From: Pricia antarctica
GTDB lineage: Bacteria > Bacteroidota > Bacteroidia > Flavobacteriales > Flavobacteriaceae
Reading direction: 5' to 3'
NCBI GenBank assembly: GCA_011050085.1
Contig: DRGL01000024.1
Span: forward strand, 62,001-126,000
Length of the DNA stretch: 64,000 nucleotides
The notes under the pieces were generated by a model, which was not told the origin of the DNA, made no database searches, and was given only the letters and a program-made list of their open reading frames with translations. Positions 19,026-26,082 of this stretch are shown one piece after another (the stretch's first letter is position 1; every line of letters starts with the position of its first letter). The translations under genes were made by a program, and so were the position numbers.

Positions 19026-19204
19026 CCTATGGGCAATGCGGGCGTCGGTACTTTACCAAGGGCTTGGGCGTGTCGGGCGGCACCGCAAAATCTTTTGGAT
19101 CTTGCTTTCGTCGATAAAAGGAAAAACAAAACAAAAAGATTTCGCTAATTTCAGGGCCCGAGTGCAAGTGCCTGCGACACCGCACTGCACATAGCCCGGG
19201 CGTT
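19026..19204. repeat. Palindromic spacer element copy 1
   Basis: The element starts with arm CTATGGGCAATGCGGG (19027-19042) and ends with the imperfectly complementary arm ACCGCACTGCACATAG (19179-19194) followed by CCCGGGCGTT. An internal block CACCGCAAAATCTTTTGGAT and the later ATTTCGCTAATTTCA recur in copy 2 at 21041-21222, which has nearly the same total length (182 against 179 nt). It sits just upstream of the GNAT gene. Confidence 0.8.
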
Positions 19205-19232
19205 CTCTGCAATTTAACCGAACTTGAAAATT

Positions 19233-20438
19233 ATGAACATAAATGAGATTTTAAAAAATTTAGATGTTTGGTCAAATGCTATACCAATTTTAGGATTTAT
19301 CATTACCATAATTATCTTTAGAGTAAGTCAAAAAAAGAAGAAAGAAATCTATAAAAAGCTGGCTAATAGAGAAGTTTATCTTAAGCTTGAATTAGCTTCA
19401 ATTGATTTGTTCAGATTTGAGGCTACTAACGTTGAAATTATTAGACCTATATGGCAAGCAAATATTGAAATGCCTAAAAAAGGTACAGCGGAATATTTAG
19501 TAATAATGAATTATGTCTGTCAAATTCTTAACTTATTTGAATTAGCAATAAAATTTAGACAATCCAAAGATAAAATATTACCACCTGACCTTTTTAGTTC
19601 TTGGGTAGCTTGGTTTCATTCTCTAGCTACTGCTCCAGGATTTCAATATATATGGGACGATATTCATTTACACTATATTATAGATTTGAGAAATATAATG
19701 TACGGAGGCATTAGAATTTCAAAAGAGAATTCAAATCCAAAAATAGTTGAGGAAAAATTTTATGAATACGTTTCTTTTGCATTAAAATGCAAAATCATTA
19801 AGCACTGGACTTCAGAAAACGAGCATAAAATTTATAACAATTTTAGAAAATCTGAGAAAAAGGAATTAACTAGTAAATCTCAATATAAAATTGATAGCAC
19901 AATTGAAATCAACTGGATTCGCGACACTACAGAAATAGAAGAATATGTTGATTTTTTTATTAAAAATACTACTGAAAACTATATATCTCACGGAGAAATA
20001 CAATTCGGAAGGGCTACTAGTGCAAATGAATGGTCTAAAAACCTCAAGTCTAAACTAATAAGTGATTTCAATACTGTAGTAGAAAACGAAAAGCGCGGAA
20101 ATTTAATCTCTGCACATACGCAAGACAATATTTTAGTAGGTCTGATATTGTTAGAATATTTTGATTCACCAAATGGGGTTTATGCTACTTTGGCTGATAT
20201 AGTAGTAGCTGACGCCTATCGAAAAAATGGTATAGGTAATCAAATGGTAAATTGGGTATTCAAAGAGGTTGAAAAGAAAAATATAACTAATCTATATGCA
20301 GAGAGCAATATAAATAATATTAGTGCCCACAATTTTCTAACTAAACACGGGTTCAATACTATTTCGAAAGTCTTAAAAAAAGATTTGAAAGTAAAAAAAA
20401 CTGCAGAGAATCGAGTGGATGGCTCCGCCATCAAATGA
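19233..20438 (+). CDS. Membrane-anchored protein with C-terminal GNAT acetyltransferase domain
   Basis: A 401-residue protein in three parts. A single N-terminal membrane segment (about 14-30, IPILGFIITIIIF) is followed by a basic stretch. A helical domain at about 45-200 has segments such as NYVCQILNLFELAIKFR and SWVAWFHSLATAPGF, seen in uncharacterised bacterial proteins. A GNAT domain at about 220-385 has the acetyl-CoA loop region DAYRKNGIGNQMVNWVF and AESNINNISAHNFLTKHGF. The ATG at 19233 is preferred to a TTG at 19224. The last eight codons and the stop come from the 3' end of a group II intron lying antisense, so the original C-terminus may be lost. The gene is AT-rich compared with the region to its left. 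Confidence 0.7.
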   Translation: MNINEILKNLDVWSNAIPILGFIITIIIFRVSQKKKKEIYKKLANREVYLKLELASIDLFRFEATNVEIIRPIWQANIEMPKKGTAEYLVIMNYVCQILNLFELAIKFRQSKDKILPPDLFSSWVAWFHSLATAPGFQYIWDDIHLHYIIDLRNIMYGGIRISKENSNPKIVEEKFYEYVSFALKCKIIKHWTSENEHKIYNNFRKSEKKELTSKSQYKIDSTIEINWIRDTTEIEEYVDFFIKNTTENYISHGEIQFGRATSANEWSKNLKSKLISDFNTVVENEKRGNLISAHTQDNILVGLILLEYFDSPNGVYATLADIVVADAYRKNGIGNQMVNWVFKEVEKKNITNLYAESNINNISAHNFLTKHGFNTISKVLKKDLKVKKTAENRVDGSAIK

Positions 20439-21034
20439 CAGAGTACACCCCTCACACCACCGTACGAACGGGTCTCGTATACGGCGGTTCGCAATCCATC
20501 TTTTCAATCGCTCTTTACACCAATCGAAACTATTCTGTACTTTTTTAAAGGGCTACAGATTTTATGGGGGTTGCCCATTAACGAAAATCAATGCTCCCTG
20601 AACAATTTCCAGAAGGATTGCGTTCGGTCCTTCCCCACTTGTGAGGCCTATGCAGTTTTATGCAACTCGTTTCTAGTGGGTACTATGACCTCGGCTGACT
20701 TCTCTACTTAACCAACTCGTGGTTGTAGAGACCTCCCCAGGTAAGAGCGTCTTCTTTCTTCTGATCCCTGCCTTATCTACTATTTCGGTTATCACTTTAC
20801 GTGTTTTGGACTTTACAATTATGTGCTTGCTTATCCAACCTAATAGCCTCATATTAGGTTCCTGTTCGTCAGTACCAGAATTTGTAGTCCTGCTTTCTTC
20901 AGATGTAATCTCACGGTTACCACCCTTGCAGCTTACTAATGGTTCAAGGCGTTACCCCTGCCCATAAGGGACTTGCACCCTCTAAATGAATTAGCTACCT
21001 TTCTGTAGCTAGAAGACGCCCATACTGGGCACAC
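20410..21034 (-). mobile_element. Group II intron without maturase ORF (copy A)
   Basis: Read on the minus strand, the element begins GTGTGCCCAGTATGGGCG, the group II 5' consensus, near 21034. A domain I segment GAGGGTGCAAGTCCCTTATG follows. It ends with a domain V hairpin (20456-20488, arms ACCGCCGTA and TACGGTGGT) and a domain VI ending near 20410. The 83 bases at 20409-20491 match copy B at 22088-22170 with 4 differences. No reverse transcriptase frame is left; the length of about 625 nt is that of a bare ribozyme. It could move only with a maturase supplied elsewhere. The 5' boundary could be 21034 or 21036. Confidence 0.8.
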
Positions 21035-21040
21035 ACAAAA

Positions 21041-21222
21041 CCTATGGGCAATGCGGGCGCAGGTTCTATACAGAAGGTTCGGGAGTGGAGAGCTGCACCG
21101 CAAAATCTTTTGGATTTTGCTTTGTCGCGGGACAAGTTAAAAACCGAAACCAAAATATTTCGCTAATTTCAAGTTCCGAATGAAAGTGGGAGCGACCCCG
21201 CACTGCAAATAGCTCGGGCGTT
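21041..21222. repeat. Palindromic spacer element copy 2
   Basis: Arms CTATGGGCAATGCGGG (21042-21057) and CCCGCACTGCAAATAG (21197-21212) form a large imperfect inverted repeat. Inside is CACCGCAAAATCTTTTGGAT, shared with copy 1 at 19026-19204. It lies between the intron 5' end (6 nt away) and the CBS-HEPN gene, ending in CTCGGGCGTTGGC. Confidence 0.8.
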
Positions 21223-21257
21223 GGCAACAATGCAAAAAAAATCTGGAATAATATAGA

Positions 21258-22073
21258 ATGATAGAAAAATACTTGTTCAAGCGTCCAATGAATATTGAGA
21301 TTTCAGTAGCTACATTAGGCGTAAATAAAGATGATTGGTTTTGTCATAAACCAGGAATGAAAACCGAATTTATTAAAGAAACTATGATAATGAATGGTTA
21401 TGACATTGCGCCTATTATAAATAAGCAAGGAAAATTCAATAAGTATTATTGCCTCGAAGAAAATAATGAATTGAAAGTCGAAAATATCAAAGAAGATGAT
21501 AGACTTTATTATTTAACGCACGTTTCGGATGCTATTTGGAAAATGAATAATGAAAAGAGAAAGCATTATTTTTTGAGTAATGGAAAAGATAAAGATGATG
21601 TTGTTGGACTTTTATCTTTAAGTAATTTTAACAGTAGAGAATTTTATGTTTATCTCTTCAGTCTCATTTCATATATCGAAAAAGAGCTTGCCAAATTAAT
21701 AGACAGCAAAGACGAACAAGCTTTTATATTATTAGGAAAGAAAGCTGACAATGAAGATTTAAAAAAACAGCTGAATTTAATAATTGAAAGGTACAATAAA
21801 GATAAACTGAATGATGCGGAAAATAATTATAAAGAATATTTATATCTACACCATTTGCTATGGTTAATATCATTTGAGAGTAAATATAAATTACTTGACT
21901 ACTCAAATGAATCTGACTTTATCAAACATACTGGAAATATAAAAAACATAAGGAATAATGTCGCGCACCCAATAAAATCATTAGTGAGAAATTTAAAGGA
22001 TTTAGAAAATCTGCACATTGGATTATCTAAAATTTACGATTTGAAAAACAGAGTTGAAAACTATAAATCGTAA
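21258..22073 (+). CDS. CBS-like plus HEPN-domain protein, possible ribonuclease
   Basis: A 271-residue protein of two parts. Residues about 35-125 have the beta-alpha pattern of a CBS pair: MIMNGYDIAPIIN, then YYLTHVSDAIWKM, then DDVVGLLSLSNFN. Residues about 128-265 are helical and carry RNNVAH at 232-237, the Rx4H catalytic motif of HEPN ribonucleases. CBS domains bind adenine nucleotides, so a nucleotide-gated RNase, perhaps defensive, is a reasonable but unproven reading. It stands alone, framed by a palindromic spacer upstream and the 3' end of an intron downstream, and is strongly AT-rich. Confidence 0.7.
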   Translation: MIEKYLFKRPMNIEISVATLGVNKDDWFCHKPGMKTEFIKETMIMNGYDIAPIINKQGKFNKYYCLEENNELKVENIKEDDRLYYLTHVSDAIWKMNNEKRKHYFLSNGKDKDDVVGLLSLSNFNSREFYVYLFSLISYIEKELAKLIDSKDEQAFILLGKKADNEDLKKQLNLIIERYNKDKLNDAENNYKEYLYLHHLLWLISFESKYKLLDYSNESDFIKHTGNIKNIRNNVAHPIKSLVRNLKDLENLHIGLSKIYDLKNRVENYKS

Positions 22074-22088
22074 TAAGCACAGTTGCCA

Positions 22089-22765
22089 ATCGAGTGGATG
22101 GCTCCGCCATCAAATGACGGAGTGCACCCCTCACACCACCGTACGTACGGGTCTTGTATACGGCGGTTCGATAATGAAACTTATCGTTTGTAGTATTCGA
22201 TTAAACTAACATAACCTTTCCTCTTTAACCGTTTTATGGTAATGGTAGTCCGTAAAATAGGACTTTGAGCTACTGCCCAGCCTCCCATTCTTGTACGACT
22301 CCACGCATAGGCATGGTCTTGGTCAATTCCTAAGCGAATCAGGTTTTTCCGTTTCCGCTCTGGTTTTTTCCAATGATGCCATATACAATACCGTAATCGG
22401 TTTCTTAGCCACTCTTCTAGCTTTTTAAGTTTTGCTTGAATGGATGCCGGTCTAAAGTAATTTATCCGACCACGTATCAACAGATTGATACGGTCGACAC
22501 GTTCTTCAAAACTTGCCGGTATCGTCTTTTTGGTCAGATATTTAAGTTTTGCCTTAAACTCTTTCCATTTGGACGGTTTTACCACGAGTTGATATTTGCC
22601 TTTCTCTCCTTTCTTGTAGGGCGGTACAAAACCAAACCCTAATACTTGGAAACTTAAAGGTTTACGTATGCCACTTTTCTCCCTGTTTATAGGCAGTCGG
22701 AGTTTGTCTCGCAGAAACTTGAAGATACTATTACCTACTCGTTTTGCAGACATTTTACTCTTAAC
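22089..22765 (-). mobile_element. Group II intron 3' fragment (copy B)
   Basis: Only the 3' part of a group II intron remains, read on the minus strand. It holds the C-terminal third of the maturase gene, a domain V hairpin at 22135-22167 and domain VI ending near 22089. The 3' 83 bases differ from copy A at only 4 positions. The intron 5' half is missing: at about 22766 it abuts a transposase tail on the opposite strand. Confidence 0.8.
22181..22765 (-). pseudogene. C-terminal remnant of a group II intron reverse transcriptase/maturase
   Basis: The fragment starts in VKSKMSAKRVGNSIFKFL and runs through NREKSGIRKPLSFQVLGFGF, the end of the RT palm, then through the maturase X domain (ERVDRINLLIRGRINYFRPA) and ends RLKRKGYVSLIEYYKR. 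The catalytic YADD motif and all upstream RT blocks are absent. The open frame continues upstream to 22915, but those 50 residues (MLPVLYFLDTF and on) are antisense to a transposase tail and are not RT sequence. It cannot be an active RT, although the X domain alone might still be translated. Confidence 0.85.
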
Positions 22766-22776
22766 CGTATTACTGG

Positions 22777-22938
22777 GTATATGTGACCGCGTCATTAATG
22801 GGGAAATATGTAGGTGTCCAGGAAATGGGAAACGGTATTTGGAGAGTATTTTATAGAAACGTATTTTTAGGTTTCTTTGATGAAAAGTATCTAAGAAATA
22901 AAGAACAGGCAACAAGATTAGAAATTAATTTAGTGTAA
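22777..22938 (+). pseudogene. Transposase C-terminal remnant (IS481-like)
   Basis: The plus frame reads KYVGVQEMGNGIWRVFYRNV and continues with FLGFFDEKYLRNKEQATRLE to a TAA at 22936-22938. The pattern of a short beta strand with FLGFFDE near the end resembles the extreme C-terminus of IS481-type DDE transposases. Upstream of about 22777 the frame runs into antisense intron sequence, so only the tail survives. The family label is from memory of the motif and is tentative. Confidence 0.5.
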
Positions 22939-22967
22939 ACCTTAATCTATAACTTGTGTAAACTATG

Positions 22968-22982
22968 TGCCTTTACGAACAT
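22968..22982 (+). repeat. 15-nt repeat before the HNH gene
   Basis: TGCCTTTACGAACAT lies 1 nt before the HNH start codon and recurs exactly at 24224-24238, 15 nt before the propeller lipoprotein start. Two unrelated genes therefore share the same junction sequence. Confidence 0.65.
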
Positions 22983-22983
22983 T

Positions 22984-23775
22984 ATGACATATCAACAACT
23001 ATTAGAATCGAAGGAGTGGAGGGAGAAACGTAAAGTTATCCTTAAAAGAGATTTATTTCAATGTCAACAATGCAATAATTCTAGGGTAATCAACCAACTT
23101 CACAGTGGTAAATATTCAAATATTATAAAAACCAAATATCACAAACTGGTCAAAATAGATTCTATTGAAGACGGCATTGGTACCGTTTCGACTATTGATG
23201 AAGAAACTTCAAAATTTTTAGATTCCTATTCTATGATTTATTACGGTCAAACATTGAAAGGTCAAAAAAAAGTCTACGGAATTAGAACATTGAACCCTGT
23301 TGAAAAGGAAGTCTTCAAATCATATGCAAGTGCTTGGAAGCATTTATTCAAAAACCCATTTGAAGATAATTTAGAGGCTAAATTCAAACAATTGACAACA
23401 ATAAGAGCCTCTTGGATTTCTAAATTAAAAGAGGTAGAAACCAAATTCTCAGAACTTGATTGGAAAATTATGACCGGCCTACATATCCATCATGAGTACT
23501 ATATAAAGAACAAACTTCCATGGAATTATGAAAATGATGCCTTAATAACACTTTGCATGGACTGTCACGAGGAGCTACATAAAAATAAGAAAGTACCAGT
23601 CTACAGTAACGAACTAGAGTTGATTGGAGAACTTACTAATTGTTATCGCTGTCATGGAGCTGGTTGGTTTCCGGAATATCTTAAGGTTGAAAATGGAATC
23701 TGTTTTAGATGCCGAGGAGCCAAATACGAGGAAATAACTAATGCCAACAACAGTAACCGTTGCACAAGCCCCTGA
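22984..23775 (+). CDS. HNH endonuclease-like protein with zinc ribbon
   Basis: A 263-residue protein starting MTYQQLLESKEWREKRKVIL. The first Cys pair is CQQC (about 25-28). The HNH core appears late, with HIHHEYYIKNKLPWNYEN and LITLCMDCHEELH (about 170-205). A C-terminal zinc ribbon follows with CYRCHGAGW and CFRCRGA. HNH proteins cut or nick DNA; without partner genes, a restriction or homing role cannot be told apart. The ATG at 22984 is preferred over 22954, since the extra residues translate the 15-nt repeat. The last codons (NANNSNRCTSP) are encoded by another dispersed repeat at 23743, so the native C-terminus may differ. Confidence 0.72.
   Translation: MTYQQLLESKEWREKRKVILKRDLFQCQQCNNSRVINQLHSGKYSNIIKTKYHKLVKIDSIEDGIGTVSTIDEETSKFLDSYSMIYYGQTLKGQKKVYGIRTLNPVEKEVFKSYASAWKHLFKNPFEDNLEAKFKQLTTIRASWISKLKEVETKFSELDWKIMTGLHIHHEYYIKNKLPWNYENDALITLCMDCHEELHKNKKVPVYSNELELIGELTNCYRCHGAGWFPEYLKVENGICFRCRGAKYEEITNANNSNRCTSP
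23743..23770 (+). repeat. 28-nt dispersed repeat, copy 1 (with copy 2 at 27081-27108)
   Basis: The core GTAACCGTTGCACAAGCC (23753-23770) and the leading GCCAACAACA match 27081-27108 at 25 of 28 positions. Each copy sits at the 3' end of an accessory gene (HNH, aldo/keto reductase), and each is followed within 61 nt by a reversed transposase tail. Confidence 0.7.
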
Positions 23776-23796
23776 TCGGCCAAATAACGGATTAAT

Positions 23797-23822
23797 TTAA
23801 GCCCTTTTACGGGGCTTTTTTC
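23797..23822 (+). terminator. Terminator after the HNH gene
   Basis: Short stem AAGCCC (23799-23804) and GGGCTT (23812-23817) with a 7-nt loop, followed by a T run. The HNH stop codon lies 22 nt upstream. Confidence 0.7.
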
Positions 23823-23830
23823 TTGTCGGT

Positions 23831-24079
23831 CTAGAAGTTGTAAGCCAATTTCCGATACTTTATGTAGGCGCCAAATAACAATTGAAAGATTCTTTTCACC
23901 AATGCCGCCAAAGCAAGAATCTCTGCCCCGCTTTTAACCGGTTTTTGTTCGAATTTCAGGTACTTTTTCAGGTTGTAGACGATGGCCGAGAGGTGCATCA
24001 CCTCGTTGGGCTGGCGGATTTCGGATCGGTAATGATCATCAATAACTTTTTTTGCTAACTTGTACAACAGGCACATCAC
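23831..24079 (-). pseudogene. Transposase C-terminal remnant (IS1182/IS4-like), copy 1
   Basis: The minus frame encodes an 82-residue peptide in which NEVMHLSAIVYNLKKYLKFE matches the C-terminal helix typical of IS1182/IS4-type transposases of Bacteroidota. It ends YIKYRKLAYNF. None of the catalytic DDE region is present. A second, diverged tail of the same protein type occurs at 27164-27308. Confidence 0.65.
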
Positions 24080-24089
24080 CTATAAACAA

Positions 24090-24238
24090 TACGTGCTTCA
24101 GGCTTATTCGTAGGGTTTGCGTAATTTTATGAAGGCCGCAACATCTTTGGGATTTTGCTCTGAATAGGGAAAAATAGAACAAAACCTGCCTCGCCGGCAG
24201 GCAGGCAAAAAGATTTTGCTAAATGCCTTTACGAACAT
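24090..24238 (+). repeat. Dispersed spacer element copy 3
   Basis: It contains GGTTTGCGTAATTTTATGA (24114-24132) and a following TCTTTGGGATTTTGCT, both shared with 33656-33760 and, for the second block, with the elements at 19026 and 21041. A short GC-rich palindrome CCTGCCTCGCCGGCAGGCAGG-like core (24185-24205) is nested in it, and it ends with the 15-nt repeat TGCCTTTACGAACAT. Confidence 0.6.
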
Positions 24239-24253
24239 AAGACTGAAATATTG

Positions 24254-25324
24254 ATGATGAAAATGAAATTATTTACAGTCATCACCATCTCACTTATTAT
24301 ATGCTCTTGTAAAGGACAAGAAAATAAAAGTGACCTACTACCTGAAACTTCAGTAAAAAAATTAGAAGAGCGTAAATCAAATGCTAAAATCAATGAGTAC
24401 TCCTTATTTTCGGATTTCAACAATCAGATAAGTCAAGTCGTCAGAACTATCTTCCAAGATAGCAAAGGGAATTTATGGTTTGGAACCCAAAACGGAGCAT
24501 TTAAGCTTGACGGAAATTCGTTAATCCATATGGATAGTATAAAAAGTGACTCTGGAATAGGGGTGACAATAAAAGACATCGCAGAAGATAAAGATGGGAA
24601 AATTTGGTTTGGCCACGAAAGTGGTATTAGTAGTTTTGACGATGGGTTAGTAACGAACTATTATGAATCAGATGGATTAATTAACCATGATGTTTGGACG
24701 ATTGAGGCTGATAAAAATGGTAAAATATGGATTGGAACTGCAGATGGAGTTTGTGTTTTTAACGGTCAGGAGTTCACGAAATTTACGCTTCCAGAAGGAA
24801 AGATAGACGCTACTTTGGGTATTTCAAGTACAAAAATGGTTCACAGTATATTCGAGGACAGTAAAGGCACCCTCTGGTTTAGTTCAAATGCTGGCCTGTT
24901 TTCATATGCCAAAAATTCACTTTTAAATGTTTCAGAGAAAGTAGGAATTCAAACGAATTTTGTCAACGAAATATTTGAAGATAGAAATGGTGAATTATGG
25001 GTGTCGACAAAAGATGGATTATACAATTTAAAAGATAATAAGGCAAAGAATATTACCGAAGGGAAAATAGAAAAAGGTAAAGGAATAGGAAGTATAGCAG
25101 AGGATAAGAACGGCAATCTATGGTTTGTTTCGAATCAACATTCCTTATTTCAATACAACCGGGAAAGGATAATTGAGTACAAAAAAACAGAAGATAATAA
25201 AGGTCCAGTAATTTTTCAAATATTTAAAGACCAAGCCAATAGACTTTGGTTCGTTGGTTTTGGCGGAGCTTTTAGATTAGAAAATGGAAAATTCATCAAT
25301 GTATCAAAGAGAGGACCTTGGTAA
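24254..25324 (+). CDS. Seven-bladed propeller lipoprotein (two-component regulator propeller repeats)
   Basis: A 356-residue lipoprotein (lipobox ICSC, about Cys19) made of seven repeats of the type DSKGNLWFGTQNGAFKLDG, spaced about 42 residues apart from about residue 55 to the end. These repeats are the periplasmic sensor propeller of hybrid two-component systems in Bacteroidota, where two seven-bladed propellers usually precede a kinase. Here there is one propeller and no Y_Y_Y or kinase domain, so it is a free-standing propeller with unknown ligand. ATG 24254 is chosen over the TTG at 24251. Two palindromic spacers flank it. Confidence 0.78.
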   Translation: MMKMKLFTVITISLIICSCKGQENKSDLLPETSVKKLEERKSNAKINEYSLFSDFNNQISQVVRTIFQDSKGNLWFGTQNGAFKLDGNSLIHMDSIKSDSGIGVTIKDIAEDKDGKIWFGHESGISSFDDGLVTNYYESDGLINHDVWTIEADKNGKIWIGTADGVCVFNGQEFTKFTLPEGKIDATLGISSTKMVHSIFEDSKGTLWFSSNAGLFSYAKNSLLNVSEKVGIQTNFVNEIFEDRNGELWVSTKDGLYNLKDNKAKNITEGKIEKGKGIGSIAEDKNGNLWFVSNQHSLFQYNRERIIEYKKTEDNKGPVIFQIFKDQANRLWFVGFGGAFRLENGKFINVSKRGPW

Positions 25325-25334
25325 ATGAAATACG

Positions 25335-25470
25335 AACGCACAACAATACCTAAAGTTCATTGCTTGCGGATTTCCTAGTGGAAATCCTGGCCAAAAAGTT
25401 AACTTTGAGTTCGGCTCTTTTGTCCTGCGGGCGAATCACCGCAACGAACTTTTGCCTTACCGTGTGTAAG
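25335..25470. repeat. Large imperfect inverted repeat between accessory genes
   Basis: AAAGTTCATTGC (25352-25363) pairs with GCAACGAACTTT (25441-25452) at 11 of 12 positions. Pairing is weaker outwards: ACAACAATACC against GGTAAGGC-type sequence near CCTTACCGTGTGT. The interior holds smaller hairpins such as GGATTTCCTAGTGGAAATCC (25368-25387). It fills the gap between the propeller gene and the next small secreted protein. Confidence 0.65.
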
Positions 25471-25504
25471 TGAAAAAAAAGAACTAGAATTTAAAACTAT
25501 AAAT

Positions 25505-25930
25505 ATGAAAGCAAAATTGAATTTTACCAGACCAATGCTAAATTTATTAATCGCTGTATTCGTACTAACGGCAAGTTCTAAATTTTTGGCTCAAGAAAAA
25601 AAATCGACCGATTTAAAAGACTTTAAAATTGTCGTAGAGAAAACGGAAAATGGAATTAAAATGCAAAGCGTAGAAGGCAGTGCGTGGATTGACTTATCAT
25701 TTAGCCTAAATAACGACCGACTACAGGCAATTGACGAATATGGAATGACCGAATTGGATAAAATTTCTTCGGACAAAGACGCTAATCTTGCGGATTTCTT
25801 ATTCACAATAACTAGAACTGAAAATGGAATTGTACTAAAAGGTATTGAAGGAACTGCTTGGACTGATTTGAGTTTTTCCCTTCCCGAAAATGGAAAACGA
25901 GAAATTGACCAATACGGAACGGCTTACTGA
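25505..25930 (+). CDS. Small secreted protein with two internal repeats
   Basis: A 141-residue protein with a signal peptide ending near FLAQ (residue 30). It has two copies of a roughly 42-residue repeat: FKIVVEKTENGIKMQSVEGS with AWIDLSFSL, and FLFTITRTENGIVLKGIEGT with AWTDLSFSL, each followed by an acidic DEYG or DQYG end. The repeats predict short beta meanders. I do not recognise a named family. It stands alone in the island between two spacers. Confidence 0.65.
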   Translation: MKAKLNFTRPMLNLLIAVFVLTASSKFLAQEKKSTDLKDFKIVVEKTENGIKMQSVEGSAWIDLSFSLNNDRLQAIDEYGMTELDKISSDKDANLADFLFTITRTENGIVLKGIEGTAWTDLSFSLPENGKREIDQYGTAY

Positions 25931-26082
25931 AATTACACCTATACACAACAAGCCATGGATAAGCTATGGCTTGTCCTAGCTCATCTGGAAAATATCGGTT
26001 TGGTAAGTTACATAACGGACCCACGCCACAGTTCCTACACCAAACGTTGGCACGCATTAACAGAAAACTTATAGCAAACAAA

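Noticed and set aside
18843-19212. Several overlapping 60-101-codon open frames on both strands
   Set aside because: They fall in the GC-rich palindromic spacer and its approach, are open because of composition, and have no signal, motif or coding bias.
19026-21222. Spacers as classical integron attC sites
   Set aside because: The inverted-repeat layout is similar, but the required GTTRRRY core is not matched (GTTGGCA and GTTCTCT are found) and no integrase gene is present.
22766-22915. Upstream 50 residues of the open frame containing the maturase remnant
   Set aside because: They read antisense to a transposase tail and lack reverse transcriptase motifs.
25966-26082. N-terminal extension of the aldo/keto reductase
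   Set aside because: The added 39 residues translate spacer sequence and precede the conserved start MKKRHLGNNG.
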